A DNA stretch of 64,000 nucleotides, from assembly GCA_964596185.1 (NCBI GenBank), contig CAZQUE010000003.1, positions 62,001-126,000 of the forward strand. Direction: 5' to 3'. The translations under genes were made by a program, and so were the position numbers. Below are positions 8,893-17,085 of the stretch, one piece after another; the first letter of the stretch is position 1, and each line of letters starts with the position of its first letter. Below the pieces are notes generated by a model, which was given only the letters and a program-made list of their open reading frames with translations, was not told the DNA's origin and did not search any database. The DNA is from DYKG01 sp964596185 (GTDB lineage Bacteria > Muiribacteriota > Ozemobacteria > Ozemobacterales > Ozemobacteraceae).

Positions 8893-11800
8893 ATGAACGG
8901 AAAAAAGAAAGAACCCGATTTCTCTTCACAGCAATTTGAAAAAATTGTGGCCTTGCTTCGCAGCTGGAATCGATTTGATATGCATGCTTATAAAGAGCAG
9001 ACGGTTTTTCGCCGCCTTGCCCGGCGAGTTTCCATGGTGGGGTGTAATTCTGCAGATGAATACATAGATTATCTCGAAAGAACCCCATCTGAAATTGAAG
9101 CATTGTTTAACGATCTTTTGATTGAGGTAACCAGTTTTTTTCGTGATTTTGAGGCATTCGTATCGCTACAGAAAAATGTCATTCAGAATCTGCCCAACAA
9201 AGACGTCGACGAACTCAGAATCTGGGTGCCTGCATGTGCAACCGGGCAGGAAGCCTATTCTATCGCAATATTATTGGCTGAAGCGATTAATGAAACCCAA
9301 AGGGAAATTTCGTTTCGCATTTTTGCAACTGATATTTCGGATGAAGCGATATCTTTTTCCTCTGCCGGAGTTTACAGCAATGAGATGCTGGCAGAGCTTC
9401 CAGAAGAATTGCGAAAGCGTTATTTTTATTCTATTGATGAAAACCGTTGCCGAATTCACCCAAGGTTGCGCTCGCGCATCAGCTTTTTTCGCCACAATAT
9501 ACTGGCTGACCCGCCGTTTCCCTATATTGATCTGATTTGTTGCCGAAATTTACTGATTTATCTCAAGCCGGAATTTCAGCAGCAGGTAATCAGCACTTTC
9601 CATTTTTCATTACGCGAAAACGGCGTTCTTTTCCTGGGAACCAGCGAAAGTCTCAGTTCATTAAATCACGGCTTTCATCAGATTGATTCGCGCTGGCGAA
9701 TTTATAGCAAGAATTCAGAAGTTCGCCTGCCATTTGAAGCCCACCGCCTGAAACCTGAACCAGTGCAGGTTAACCGTTTCAATGCCGATGGTCGAAGTGA
9801 GCGTTTAAGTCCGAACGCCAGGTTGATTGATATATACGATTCTTTGATGTCGAAAAAATGTGTACCCGGCATAATTGTCGACTGCCGTTATGAAATTATT
9901 CATATCAATGGCGACGTCATGAAGTATTTCCCAACCGTTAGAGGTCGATTGACCTCTCAGTTGCTAGAATGGGCTGAAGGTGAGCTTAGAATTTCCTTGT
10001 CAACAGCTCTGGCTCGTGCGCGTAAAATAAACGCTGAGGTTTCGGTTGAAAACGTCCGGCTGATGTTAAACGGCGAGTTGAAATGTTGTGAGATTTCTGT
10101 TTGCCCATTTTCATTGAAAAGCGAAGTCTATTATTTCGTTCAGGTCTGTGAAAAGGGTGATTTCGAAGAACAGAATGCCGAAAAATTTGCTTTCAATCTC
10201 GATGAAGAGGCGCAAAACCGCATTGAAAACCTTGAAATTGAAGTTAAAGAGCTGCAAAACAGCCTTTATTGTGCGATCGAAGAAAAAAAATCAAGCCAGG
10301 AAGAATTACAGGCAAGCAACGAAGAGTTAAGGGCCAGTAATGAAGAGCTACAAAGCTCAAATGAAGAATTGCACGCCATCAGCCTCGAACATGAAGAAAA
10401 GATTCGTGAGCTGATCTCGGTAAACAATGATTTCAAGAATCTGTTGATTAGTACCGACCTGGCGTTGGTTTTTCTCGATCAGAATCTGCGAATTCGTAGG
10501 TTTACGCCCGTAGCTGAGAAATTGTTGCGCTTGAGTTCCCAGGATATCGATCGAAGTTTTACCTCAATTCGCTCTGAACTGATAGATATCGATTCTCTTG
10601 AAAGCAATGCCAGACAAACTCTTGATCATGGCTATCCATTTGAATGCGAGATTAAAAGGCGTGACGGGAAAACTTTTCTTTTTCGCATGCTGCCTTATCG
10701 AGACGAATCTTTCGTTATCAAGGGGATAGTTCTCACTTATACCGACACAACCAGTCTTCGTGCCGCGGAATCTGCCTTTCTCGAAAGTGAAATTCGCTTT
10801 CAGGCGGCCATGGATGCAGTCAACGACGCAATCTGGTCTTATGATGTCAAAAATGGCTTTTTTGATTTAAGCGATCGATGGATGAAGATCGTTAACCGCG
10901 ATTGTCGGTGTAAAAGGCTTTCATTTGAAGATTTCGTTGATTTTATTTTTCTGGAAGACCGGGAGAATTTCAAGGAGCAATTCAAGAGAATTTTTGAAGG
11001 TAACTTTGTTCTTGAGCATGACTTTCGAATTTTAGTCAACAAAACACAGGACTGGAAATGGGTATTTTCACGTGGGCGAGTTATCGAATTTGACGACTCC
11101 GGGGTTCCTTTGAAAGTTCTTGGTACCATATCCGACATTTCTTTCCGTAAACAACTAGAGATAGAACGACAGCAGAAGCAAACCATGTTGTCTCTTCTGT
11201 GTGATGGAATTGGTTTTGGTTTCTGGCGTTATGAACCATGTAATGATCGCGTAACCATCGACAAGGTCATAAAAAAAATGATTGGTCTCGATAGTGAAGA
11301 ATTTTCTCTAAGACCTCTTTTTAACCTTTGTTATCGAGAAGATAGAAGGATGATCACTCGGAAAATAGGTGGAATTTTGCGTGGTCATGCCGATTCCGCC
11401 GTTGTTGAGTTCCGAATCATGCGCCATGAAGTTTTGTTTTGGCTGAGATTGAGTGCTATCGTTTCTGAGCATGATGATCAGGGGCAGGCCAGAGTCATCA
11501 TTGGTTTTGTTGAAGATATCAATAATCGAAAAAAGGCTGAAAAAGAGCTTCTCGAATACAGTCAGGAAATTACCAGACAAAAAGAAACTCTTGAAGAATT
11601 GATTGAAAATATGCCGATTGCCGTTTTGGCCAAAAAACCTGCCGACGATTTTCGCTATTTTCTTTGCAACCCCGCTGCCGAAAAACTTCTGCAGGCTTCT
11701 CGCAATGAAGTTATCGGACAGAATATCAATTTCTTGCTCGAAGAAGAACCGGCAAAAAGATTTGCTGAATACGATCGACAGATTGTCGCTTCACCGGATA

Positions 11801-13110
11801 TTATTGCCCTGAGTGAGCAAAATCTGGTTCTGGGTCGTCGAAATTGCGAAGTAAAAATAACCAAGATTCCCATTCTAGATGCACAAAAGCAGGTCGAGGC
11901 CATATTCATTCTGATTGAAGATGTTACTCAGGAGCGTTCACTTTCAAGGCAATTGCAGCATGCGCAAAAGATGGATGCTGTCGGCCGTTTGGCTGGAGGC
12001 ATTGCCCATGATTTTAACAATATGCTGCAGGCGATTCTAGGTTATGGCTCTTTACTGGGCGAAGATGTGGCGGAAATGGAGAGCGCCAGAGAAAATCTGG
12101 CCATGATTTTGAAGGCGGCTGATCAGGCTAGCAGTGTGGTAAAGCAGCTTATGACTTTCAGTCGCAAGCAGGAGTCGCAAAAGATTCACACCAATGTAGT
12201 TAACTCGATAAAAGAGATTTACCGGATGTTGAATCGTTTATTGGGTGATCATATTAAAGTTTCTCTTGAAATAAAAACTTCAGAGGCCTGGATTCTTGCT
12301 GATCCTATCCAGATCGAGCAGGCATTGGTAAATCTCTGTTTGAATGCCCGCGATGCTATGCCAACCGGAGGTAATCTTGAGCTGTTGGTTTCATGTCGCG
12401 AGTTTGTCCAGACTGACAAGCTTGAGTTTCCTGAAAGTTTTCCTGGAAAGTATGTTGCCATAAGAGTTCGAGATTCGGGAAAAGGTATAGATTCAGAGCA
12501 GCTGAATAATATTTTCGAACCATTTTTTACCACCAAGGACATCGGTAAAGGTACGGGATTGGGTCTTGCCACCGTCTATGCAATCGTTTCCCGCCATCAT
12601 GGTTTTATCAATGTCAAAAGTGAAAAAAATGTCGGCTCCGCATTTGAAATTTTTCTTCCGGTTGTTGAAAAAGTAGCTGAATTTGCCAAGTATTCACAGA
12701 CTGCTGAAGACGACAAATCTGTTGGTGAAACGGTTCTTTTAGCAGAAGATCAGGAAATGGTCAGGGATTTTGCCACAAGAGTGTTGAGAAAGGCTGGATA
12801 CAATGTAATTCAGGCCCATGATGGAGTTGATGCTGTAGAAAAGTTCAAAGAGCACCAGAACCAGATAAAAATTCTCGTTTTTGATGTGATGATGCCAAAT
12901 TTGAATGGTCGCGATGCCTACGAACAAATCAAGCGAATCAAGCCAGACATACCGGTTTTGTTTTGCAGCGGATATGGCGATGATCTACTTAAAGACGAAT
13001 ACATGGTAGAAATTGAGGGGCGGTTACTTTCCAAGCCTTATTCATCAAGCGATTTTCTCAGAGAAATCAAGTTTCTATTAATGGAGCACAGTCCGGACAA
13101 TGCTTGCTGA
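8893..13110 (+). CDS. CheR methyltransferase - multi-PAS - histidine kinase - receiver hybrid
   Basis: A protein of about 1405 residues. Order: CheR N-terminal helical domain and SAM-dependent methyltransferase domain (1-270, with VPACATGQEAYS as SAM motif and CCRNLLIYL), a long Gln/Glu-rich coiled coil (430-500, repeated SNEEL units), four PAS-type sensor segments (about 515-1020), a HisKA domain with phospho-acceptor His1039 in GGIAHDFNN, a HATPase (N box NLCLNARDAMPTGG, G boxes DSGKGI and GKGTGLGL), and a C-terminal receiver with Asp1331 in LVFDVMMP. Fused CheB-CheR-PAS kinases are known; here the CheB methylesterase is absent. ATG at 8893 follows GAGG at a good distance; ATG at 8875 is an alternative six codons longer. 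It is probably a cytoplasmic sensor since no transmembrane segment is seen. Confidence 0.9.
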   Translation: MNGKKKEPDFSSQQFEKIVALLRSWNRFDMHAYKEQTVFRRLARRVSMVGCNSADEYIDYLERTPSEIEALFNDLLIEVTSFFRDFEAFVSLQKNVIQNLPNKDVDELRIWVPACATGQEAYSIAILLAEAINETQREISFRIFATDISDEAISFSSAGVYSNEMLAELPEELRKRYFYSIDENRCRIHPRLRSRISFFRHNILADPPFPYIDLICCRNLLIYLKPEFQQQVISTFHFSLRENGVLFLGTSESLSSLNHGFHQIDSRWRIYSKNSEVRLPFEAHRLKPEPVQVNRFNADGRSERLSPNARLIDIYDSLMSKKCVPGIIVDCRYEIIHINGDVMKYFPTVRGRLTSQLLEWAEGELRISLSTALARARKINAEVSVENVRLMLNGELKCCEISVCPFSLKSEVYYFVQVCEKGDFEEQNAEKFAFNLDEEAQNRIENLEIEVKELQNSLYCAIEEKKSSQEELQASNEELRASNEELQSSNEELHAISLEHEEKIRELISVNNDFKNLLISTDLALVFLDQNLRIRRFTPVAEKLLRLSSQDIDRSFTSIRSELIDIDSLESNARQTLDHGYPFECEIKRRDGKTFLFRMLPYRDESFVIKGIVLTYTDTTSLRAAESAFLESEIRFQAAMDAVNDAIWSYDVKNGFFDLSDRWMKIVNRDCRCKRLSFEDFVDFIFLEDRENFKEQFKRIFEGNFVLEHDFRILVNKTQDWKWVFSRGRVIEFDDSGVPLKVLGTISDISFRKQLEIERQQKQTMLSLLCDGIGFGFWRYEPCNDRVTIDKVIKKMIGLDSEEFSLRPLFNLCYREDRRMITRKIGGILRGHADSAVVEFRIMRHEVLFWLRLSAIVSEHDDQGQARVIIGFVEDINNRKKAEKELLEYSQEITRQKETLEELIENMPIAVLAKKPADDFRYFLCNPAAEKLLQASRNEVIGQNINFLLEEEPAKRFAEYDRQIVASPDIIALSEQNLVLGRRNCEVKITKIPILDAQKQVEAIFILIEDVTQERSLSRQLQHAQKMDAVGRLAGGIAHDFNNMLQAILGYGSLLGEDVAEMESARENLAMILKAADQASSVVKQLMTFSRKQESQKIHTNVVNSIKEIYRMLNRLLGDHIKVSLEIKTSEAWILADPIQIEQALVNLCLNARDAMPTGGNLELLVSCREFVQTDKLEFPESFPGKYVAIRVRDSGKGIDSEQLNNIFEPFFTTKDIGKGTGLGLATVYAIVSRHHGFINVKSEKNVGSAFEIFLPVVEKVAEFAKYSQTAEDDKSVGETVLLAEDQEMVRDFATRVLRKAGYNVIQAHDGVDAVEKFKEHQNQIKILVFDVMMPNLNGRDAYEQIKRIKPDIPVLFCSGYGDDLLKDEYMVEIEGRLLSKPYSSSDFLREIKFLLMEHSPDNAC

Positions 13111-13181
13111 AGATGAAAGAATGACATGAATTCCAAATAAATAATGTTTGTTTACGGCTAGTGAAAAGCCTGGGGATAATA

Positions 13182-15107
13182 ATGCCAGATTTAAAAAATA
13201 ATAGGCTTCAGAGTCTTGAAGCGCTATTCAAGAATATGAAAGAAGGCGTAGCCTTTCATGAGATTGTTTTCGACGACAAGGGAAAACCGGTCGATTATCG
13301 TCTTACCGATGTTAATTCTTCATTTGAAGAGATAACTAAAATTCCCAAAGATCAGGCAATTGGAAAACTTGCTTCTGAATTATACGGAACAGGTGAGCCG
13401 CCATTCCTCAAAATTTTTGCAAAAGTTGCAGAGACTGGCGAAGCAGATGCTTTTGAGATTTTTTGGCCGCCAATGGATAAATACTTCAATGTTTCGATCA
13501 TTTCTCTTCAACAGGGTTCTTTCGCAACTATTTTCTTTGATATAAGCGACATAAAGAAAGCCACTGATGCATTGAAAGAGAGTGAAAACCGGTTCAGGTC
13601 AATCACCGAGAATGCTGTTGACTATATATTCATCAAGGACAAGGAAAGAAGATATACCTTTGTTAATAGAGCCATGAGGAATTTACTCGGACTCACGGAA
13701 AATGAAATCCTTGGAAAGACGCCCGAAGAAATTTATGGGCCTGATGAGGGAAAAATAGTCAGAGAAGTTGACGACCGTACGTTTGCTGGTGAAACGGTAA
13801 ATGAAACAAGAGAGCTTATGATCGGAAAAGAGCAACGTTCTTTTAACACCCTGCAAACATCTCTTAGCGTAGAGAATGGTAATATTACTGCAATAATGGG
13901 AATTGTGAGGGATGTTACTGATAGCAAGCGTCTTGAAGAACAGCTTAATCAAACTGATAAAATGAGAGCGATTGGACAACTTGCAGGTGGGATTGCTCAT
14001 GATTTCAATAATCAACTTACCGGAATTGTCAGTTGTGCTGAGATTCTGCGAGGAAAATTGTCTGACACCCCGAAATTGTCTTCTTATGTAGATAGCATCC
14101 TTCTGGCAGCGAAAAGATCTGCAGATCTGACATTGCAATTACTGGCCTTTGCACGAAAGGGCAAGTATCTTTCACTTCCGGTGGATATTCATTCGATTGT
14201 TGGAGAAGTTGTCAATATTCTTTATCGAACAATAGACAAGCGTATTGTTATTAAGCAACGCCTTGATGCAAAACACAAAATGACGTTAGGCGATCCTACT
14301 CAGATCCAGAATGCTGTGATGAACGTCGCCCTGAATTCACGCGATGCAATGCCCGACGGTGGCGAAATGCTTTTTTCAACTTCTGTGGTGGCGCTAGACG
14401 AAGAATATTGTACCAATCATCCGTATGAGATCAATCCCGGCGATTATATTCAATTGTGTATAAGCGATAATGGTGTCGGGATGGATGAAATAACCCTAAT
14501 GAGGATTTTTGAGCCATTTTTCACGACCAAGGAACCGGGCAAAGGCACGGGAATGGGGCTATCATCAGTTTATGGCACTCTTAAGAATCATGGTGGCGCT
14601 ATAGGCGTTTATAGTGAACCCGGCCATGGAACAACCATTAAGTTATATTTTCCAATGATTCTGGATGAAAAAGAGGGGTTATACAAGGCAAAGACAGAAA
14701 AGGAAGTCGTTTCAGGCAATGCAAATATTCTTCTTGTCGATGATGAAGAAATCATAATCGAGACTGCAACGATAATGCTTGAGAAGGTTGGGTATAGGGT
14801 TTCAGGCTGCAGAAGCGCTAAAGAAGCGATTGAATTTTATAAAGACAATTGGCAAAGCATAGATCTGGTAATTCTGGATATTGTAATGCCTGAGTTAAGC
14901 GGCAAAGATACATTTATTGCTTTAAAACAGATCAATCCTGAAGTGAAGGTGCTTTTGAGTTCCGGATACAGTGTAAATGGTGAGGCGCAAAAGATTCTTG
15001 ATGAAGGTGTTAAAGCATTCATTCAAAAACCATACCGGTTGATTGAGCTTTCACAAGTGATTAATGAAGTTTTAACAGATAAAAGCTCTTTGCCGACTCA
15101 AAAATAA
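13182..15107 (+). CDS. PAS-PAS hybrid histidine kinase with C-terminal receiver
   Basis: A 641-residue soluble hybrid kinase. Two PAS domains (about 10-125 and 130-255, the second with FRSITENAVDYIFIKD), then HisKA with His273 in GGIAHDFNN, HATPase (NVALNSRDAMPDGG, DNGVGM, GKGTGMGLSS) and a receiver with Asp566 in LVILDIVMP and the Lys of IQKPYR. The layout is the same as the end of the preceding CheR hybrid, so the two may act in one phosphorelay. ATG at 13182 follows GGGGATA; a GTG at 13161 is an in-frame alternative. No DNA-binding response regulator is adjacent. Confidence 0.88.
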   Translation: MPDLKNNRLQSLEALFKNMKEGVAFHEIVFDDKGKPVDYRLTDVNSSFEEITKIPKDQAIGKLASELYGTGEPPFLKIFAKVAETGEADAFEIFWPPMDKYFNVSIISLQQGSFATIFFDISDIKKATDALKESENRFRSITENAVDYIFIKDKERRYTFVNRAMRNLLGLTENEILGKTPEEIYGPDEGKIVREVDDRTFAGETVNETRELMIGKEQRSFNTLQTSLSVENGNITAIMGIVRDVTDSKRLEEQLNQTDKMRAIGQLAGGIAHDFNNQLTGIVSCAEILRGKLSDTPKLSSYVDSILLAAKRSADLTLQLLAFARKGKYLSLPVDIHSIVGEVVNILYRTIDKRIVIKQRLDAKHKMTLGDPTQIQNAVMNVALNSRDAMPDGGEMLFSTSVVALDEEYCTNHPYEINPGDYIQLCISDNGVGMDEITLMRIFEPFFTTKEPGKGTGMGLSSVYGTLKNHGGAIGVYSEPGHGTTIKLYFPMILDEKEGLYKAKTEKEVVSGNANILLVDDEEIIIETATIMLEKVGYRVSGCRSAKEAIEFYKDNWQSIDLVILDIVMPELSGKDTFIALKQINPEVKVLLSSGYSVNGEAQKILDEGVKAFIQKPYRLIELSQVINEVLTDKSSLPTQK

Positions 15108-15212
15108 CAACGCAGTTTTTGTGGCCGATTCACAGATTGCAAAAAACTGCAAATTTCGGTTTAATTTGTAGCCAGAGTTAAGCCTGATTATTCTGAAATT
15201 ACAAAATCTGTT

Positions 15213-15241
15213 TTGCCCCCGTGACATTTATCTGTTATATT
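15213..15241 (+). promoter_or_regulatory. Candidate sigma70-type promoter for the ACT/UPF0210 genes
   Basis: TTGCCC (15213-15218) and TATATT (15236-15241) are separated by exactly 17 nt. It lies 60 nt upstream of the GTG start at 15301 in a 193-nt gap after the kinase gene. The -10 match is good and the -35 match moderate. Confidence 0.5.
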
Positions 15242-15300
15242 TCGGGGTACCGAATTAAGTTCCTTCGATAATCATTGTATTCGCACAGGGAGGTTCATAA

Positions 15301-15588
15301 GTGAACCAGTTTCAGAAAGAACAGGTGGTAATAACGGTTCTTGGCGCCAACAAGCCTGGAATTCTTGCCGGAATTACCAGGGCCATCGCCGATGCCAACG
15401 TTAATGTCGAAGACGTCAGTCAGAAAATCATGCAGGATTTGTTTGCCCTGATGATGATGACCGATTTTTCTCAGGCTAATTGCAGCTTTGAGAATTTTCA
15501 GACGCAGATGCAGGAAGTTGCTGAACAGTTGAAGGTGAAAATTTTCATTCAACACGAAGATGTATTCAGATTTCAGCATCGGCTTTAA
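15301..15588 (+). CDS. ACT-domain protein, UPF0237 family
   Basis: A 95-residue protein consisting of one or two ACT-like units: VVITVLGANKPGILAGITRAIAD is the ligand-binding loop of ACT domains (GxDxPGI pattern), followed by a predicted helix and strands. UPF0237 members regularly sit directly before UPF0210 genes, as here with 12 nt spacing. ACT domains bind small ligands such as amino acids, so it may regulate its partner. The start is GTG, preceded by GGGAGG. It is small, soluble and without catalytic residues. Confidence 0.85.
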   Translation: MNQFQKEQVVITVLGANKPGILAGITRAIADANVNVEDVSQKIMQDLFALMMMTDFSQANCSFENFQTQMQEVAEQLKVKIFIQHEDVFRFQHRL

Positions 15589-15600
15589 TGGAGGAAATCA

Positions 15601-16962
15601 ATGCTTTTCTCTATTGAAGAAGTAATCGAAACCATCTCTCAGGTAGGGGTTGAAACCTTTGATATACGCACCATTACCTGCGGCATCAATCTGCACAGTT
15701 GCATCGATCCGGATGTAAACCGTTGCGCCGAAAAAGTTTATGAAAAAGTAACCAGAGTGGCCAAAGATCTGGTGCCAACTGCCCGAAGTATCGAAAAGAA
15801 ATTTGGTATACCCATTGTTAATAAAAGAATCTCGGTGTCACCAATTGCCCACCTTGCCGGAGCTTTTACTGAACCGACCGCGGTGCCGATTGCCCAGGCA
15901 CTTGATCAGGCAGCAAAAGATCTTGGCATCGATTATGTTGCGGGTTTCAGCGCCCAGATTCAAAAAGGCATTACCCGTGGCGATCAGATTCTGTTAAATT
16001 CAATTGCCGATGCTCTTTGCCATACCGATAGAGTTTGTTCAAGCGTTAATATTGGTAGTTCTCAGGCCGGCATCAACATGGATGGTGTCTATCGCATGGC
16101 TGAAATCGTTAAAGAAGCAGCCGAGCGCTCTAAAGATAAAAACGGCCTGGCATGCGCCAAGCTGGTGGTCTTTTGTAACGCCGTCGAAGATAATCCCTTC
16201 ATTGCCGGTTCATTTCATGGTCCAGGAGAAGGGGAAGCCATTCTCAATGTCGGAATTTCAGGTCCAGGCGTGGTGCGCGCCGCCCTGGCAAGTGCCGGCA
16301 ATCTTAGTTTCGGTGAACTATCTGAATTGATCAAGAAGATCAGTTTCAAAATTACCCGAATTGGCGAACTGGTTGGTCGTGAGGCTTCTCGGGCTACCGG
16401 TATTCCCTTTGGTATTATCGATCTTTCGTTGGCACCGACTCCAGCAGAAGGCGATTCAATTTCTGATATTCTAGAATTGATGGGTCTTGAACGCACAGGT
16501 TGCCACGGCACTACGGCTGCCCTGGCAATGCTCAACGATGCGGTCAAGAAAGGCGGCATGATGGCCGCAACCTATGCTGGCGGCTTGTCTGGCGCATTTA
16601 TTCCTTTGACTGAGGATGCGGGTATGTGTCGAGCGGTTGAAGCCGGCGCTTTGAATATTCAGAAACTCGAAGCCATGACCTGTGTTTGTTCTGTCGGGCT
16701 TGATATGGTTGCCATTCCCGGCGATACGCCCGTTGATGTTATCGCGGGTATCATTGCCGACGAAGCTGCAATTGGCATGATTAACCATAAAACTACTGCC
16801 TGTCGACTTATTCCAGTTCCAGGAATGGTTGCCGGCGATGTTGTCGATTTTGGGGGACTGCTTGGCAAAGGGCCAATTATTGCCGTTTCCAAAGAAAAAC
16901 CCTCGGTGTTTGTGCGTCGTGGCGGCCGGATTCCGCCACCGGTTCACAGCATGAAAAACTGA
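15601..16962 (+). CDS. UPF0210 / DUF711 family protein
   Basis: A 453-residue protein of the UPF0210 (DUF711, PFL-like) family, full length. Recognisable segments are ETFDIRTITCGINLHSC near the start, IVNKRISVSPIAHLAG, PGVVRAAL and the C-terminal VSKEKPSVFVRRGGRIPPP. Structures of this family resemble glycyl-radical-enzyme-like barrels but the biochemical role is not established, so none is assigned. It is preceded by its usual partner UPF0237 and followed by a strong hairpin terminator; the two form a transcription unit with the promoter at 15213-15241. The start is supported by GGAGG. Confidence 0.9.
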   Translation: MLFSIEEVIETISQVGVETFDIRTITCGINLHSCIDPDVNRCAEKVYEKVTRVAKDLVPTARSIEKKFGIPIVNKRISVSPIAHLAGAFTEPTAVPIAQALDQAAKDLGIDYVAGFSAQIQKGITRGDQILLNSIADALCHTDRVCSSVNIGSSQAGINMDGVYRMAEIVKEAAERSKDKNGLACAKLVVFCNAVEDNPFIAGSFHGPGEGEAILNVGISGPGVVRAALASAGNLSFGELSELIKKISFKITRIGELVGREASRATGIPFGIIDLSLAPTPAEGDSISDILELMGLERTGCHGTTAALAMLNDAVKKGGMMAATYAGGLSGAFIPLTEDAGMCRAVEAGALNIQKLEAMTCVCSVGLDMVAIPGDTPVDVIAGIIADEAAIGMINHKTTACRLIPVPGMVAGDVVDFGGLLGKGPIIAVSKEKPSVFVRRGGRIPPPVHSMKN

Positions 16963-16981
16963 TTTAAAATGTTTAAAACAG

Positions 16982-17012
16982 GGGGCTGTCTCAAGCGAGA
17001 TGGCTCCTTTTG
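16982..17012 (+). terminator. Rho-independent terminator after UPF0210 gene
   Basis: An 11-bp hairpin: arm 16982-16992 (GGGGCTGTCTC) pairs with 16997-17007 (GAGATGGCTCC, with some G-U pairs) around a 4-nt loop, followed by TTTT. Confidence 0.75.
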
Positions 17013-17085
17013 CTTTCTTGGGGAAAAAGCCTGGTTTTGATCGGGTGGTCTGCTTTTGCAAAACAGTAACAAAATAGGACCTCAA

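Noticed and set aside
15112..15150. GCAGTTTTT/AAAAACTGC inverted repeat after the second kinase
   Set aside because: A 9-bp stem with a long loop but without a T-run; not a convincing terminator.
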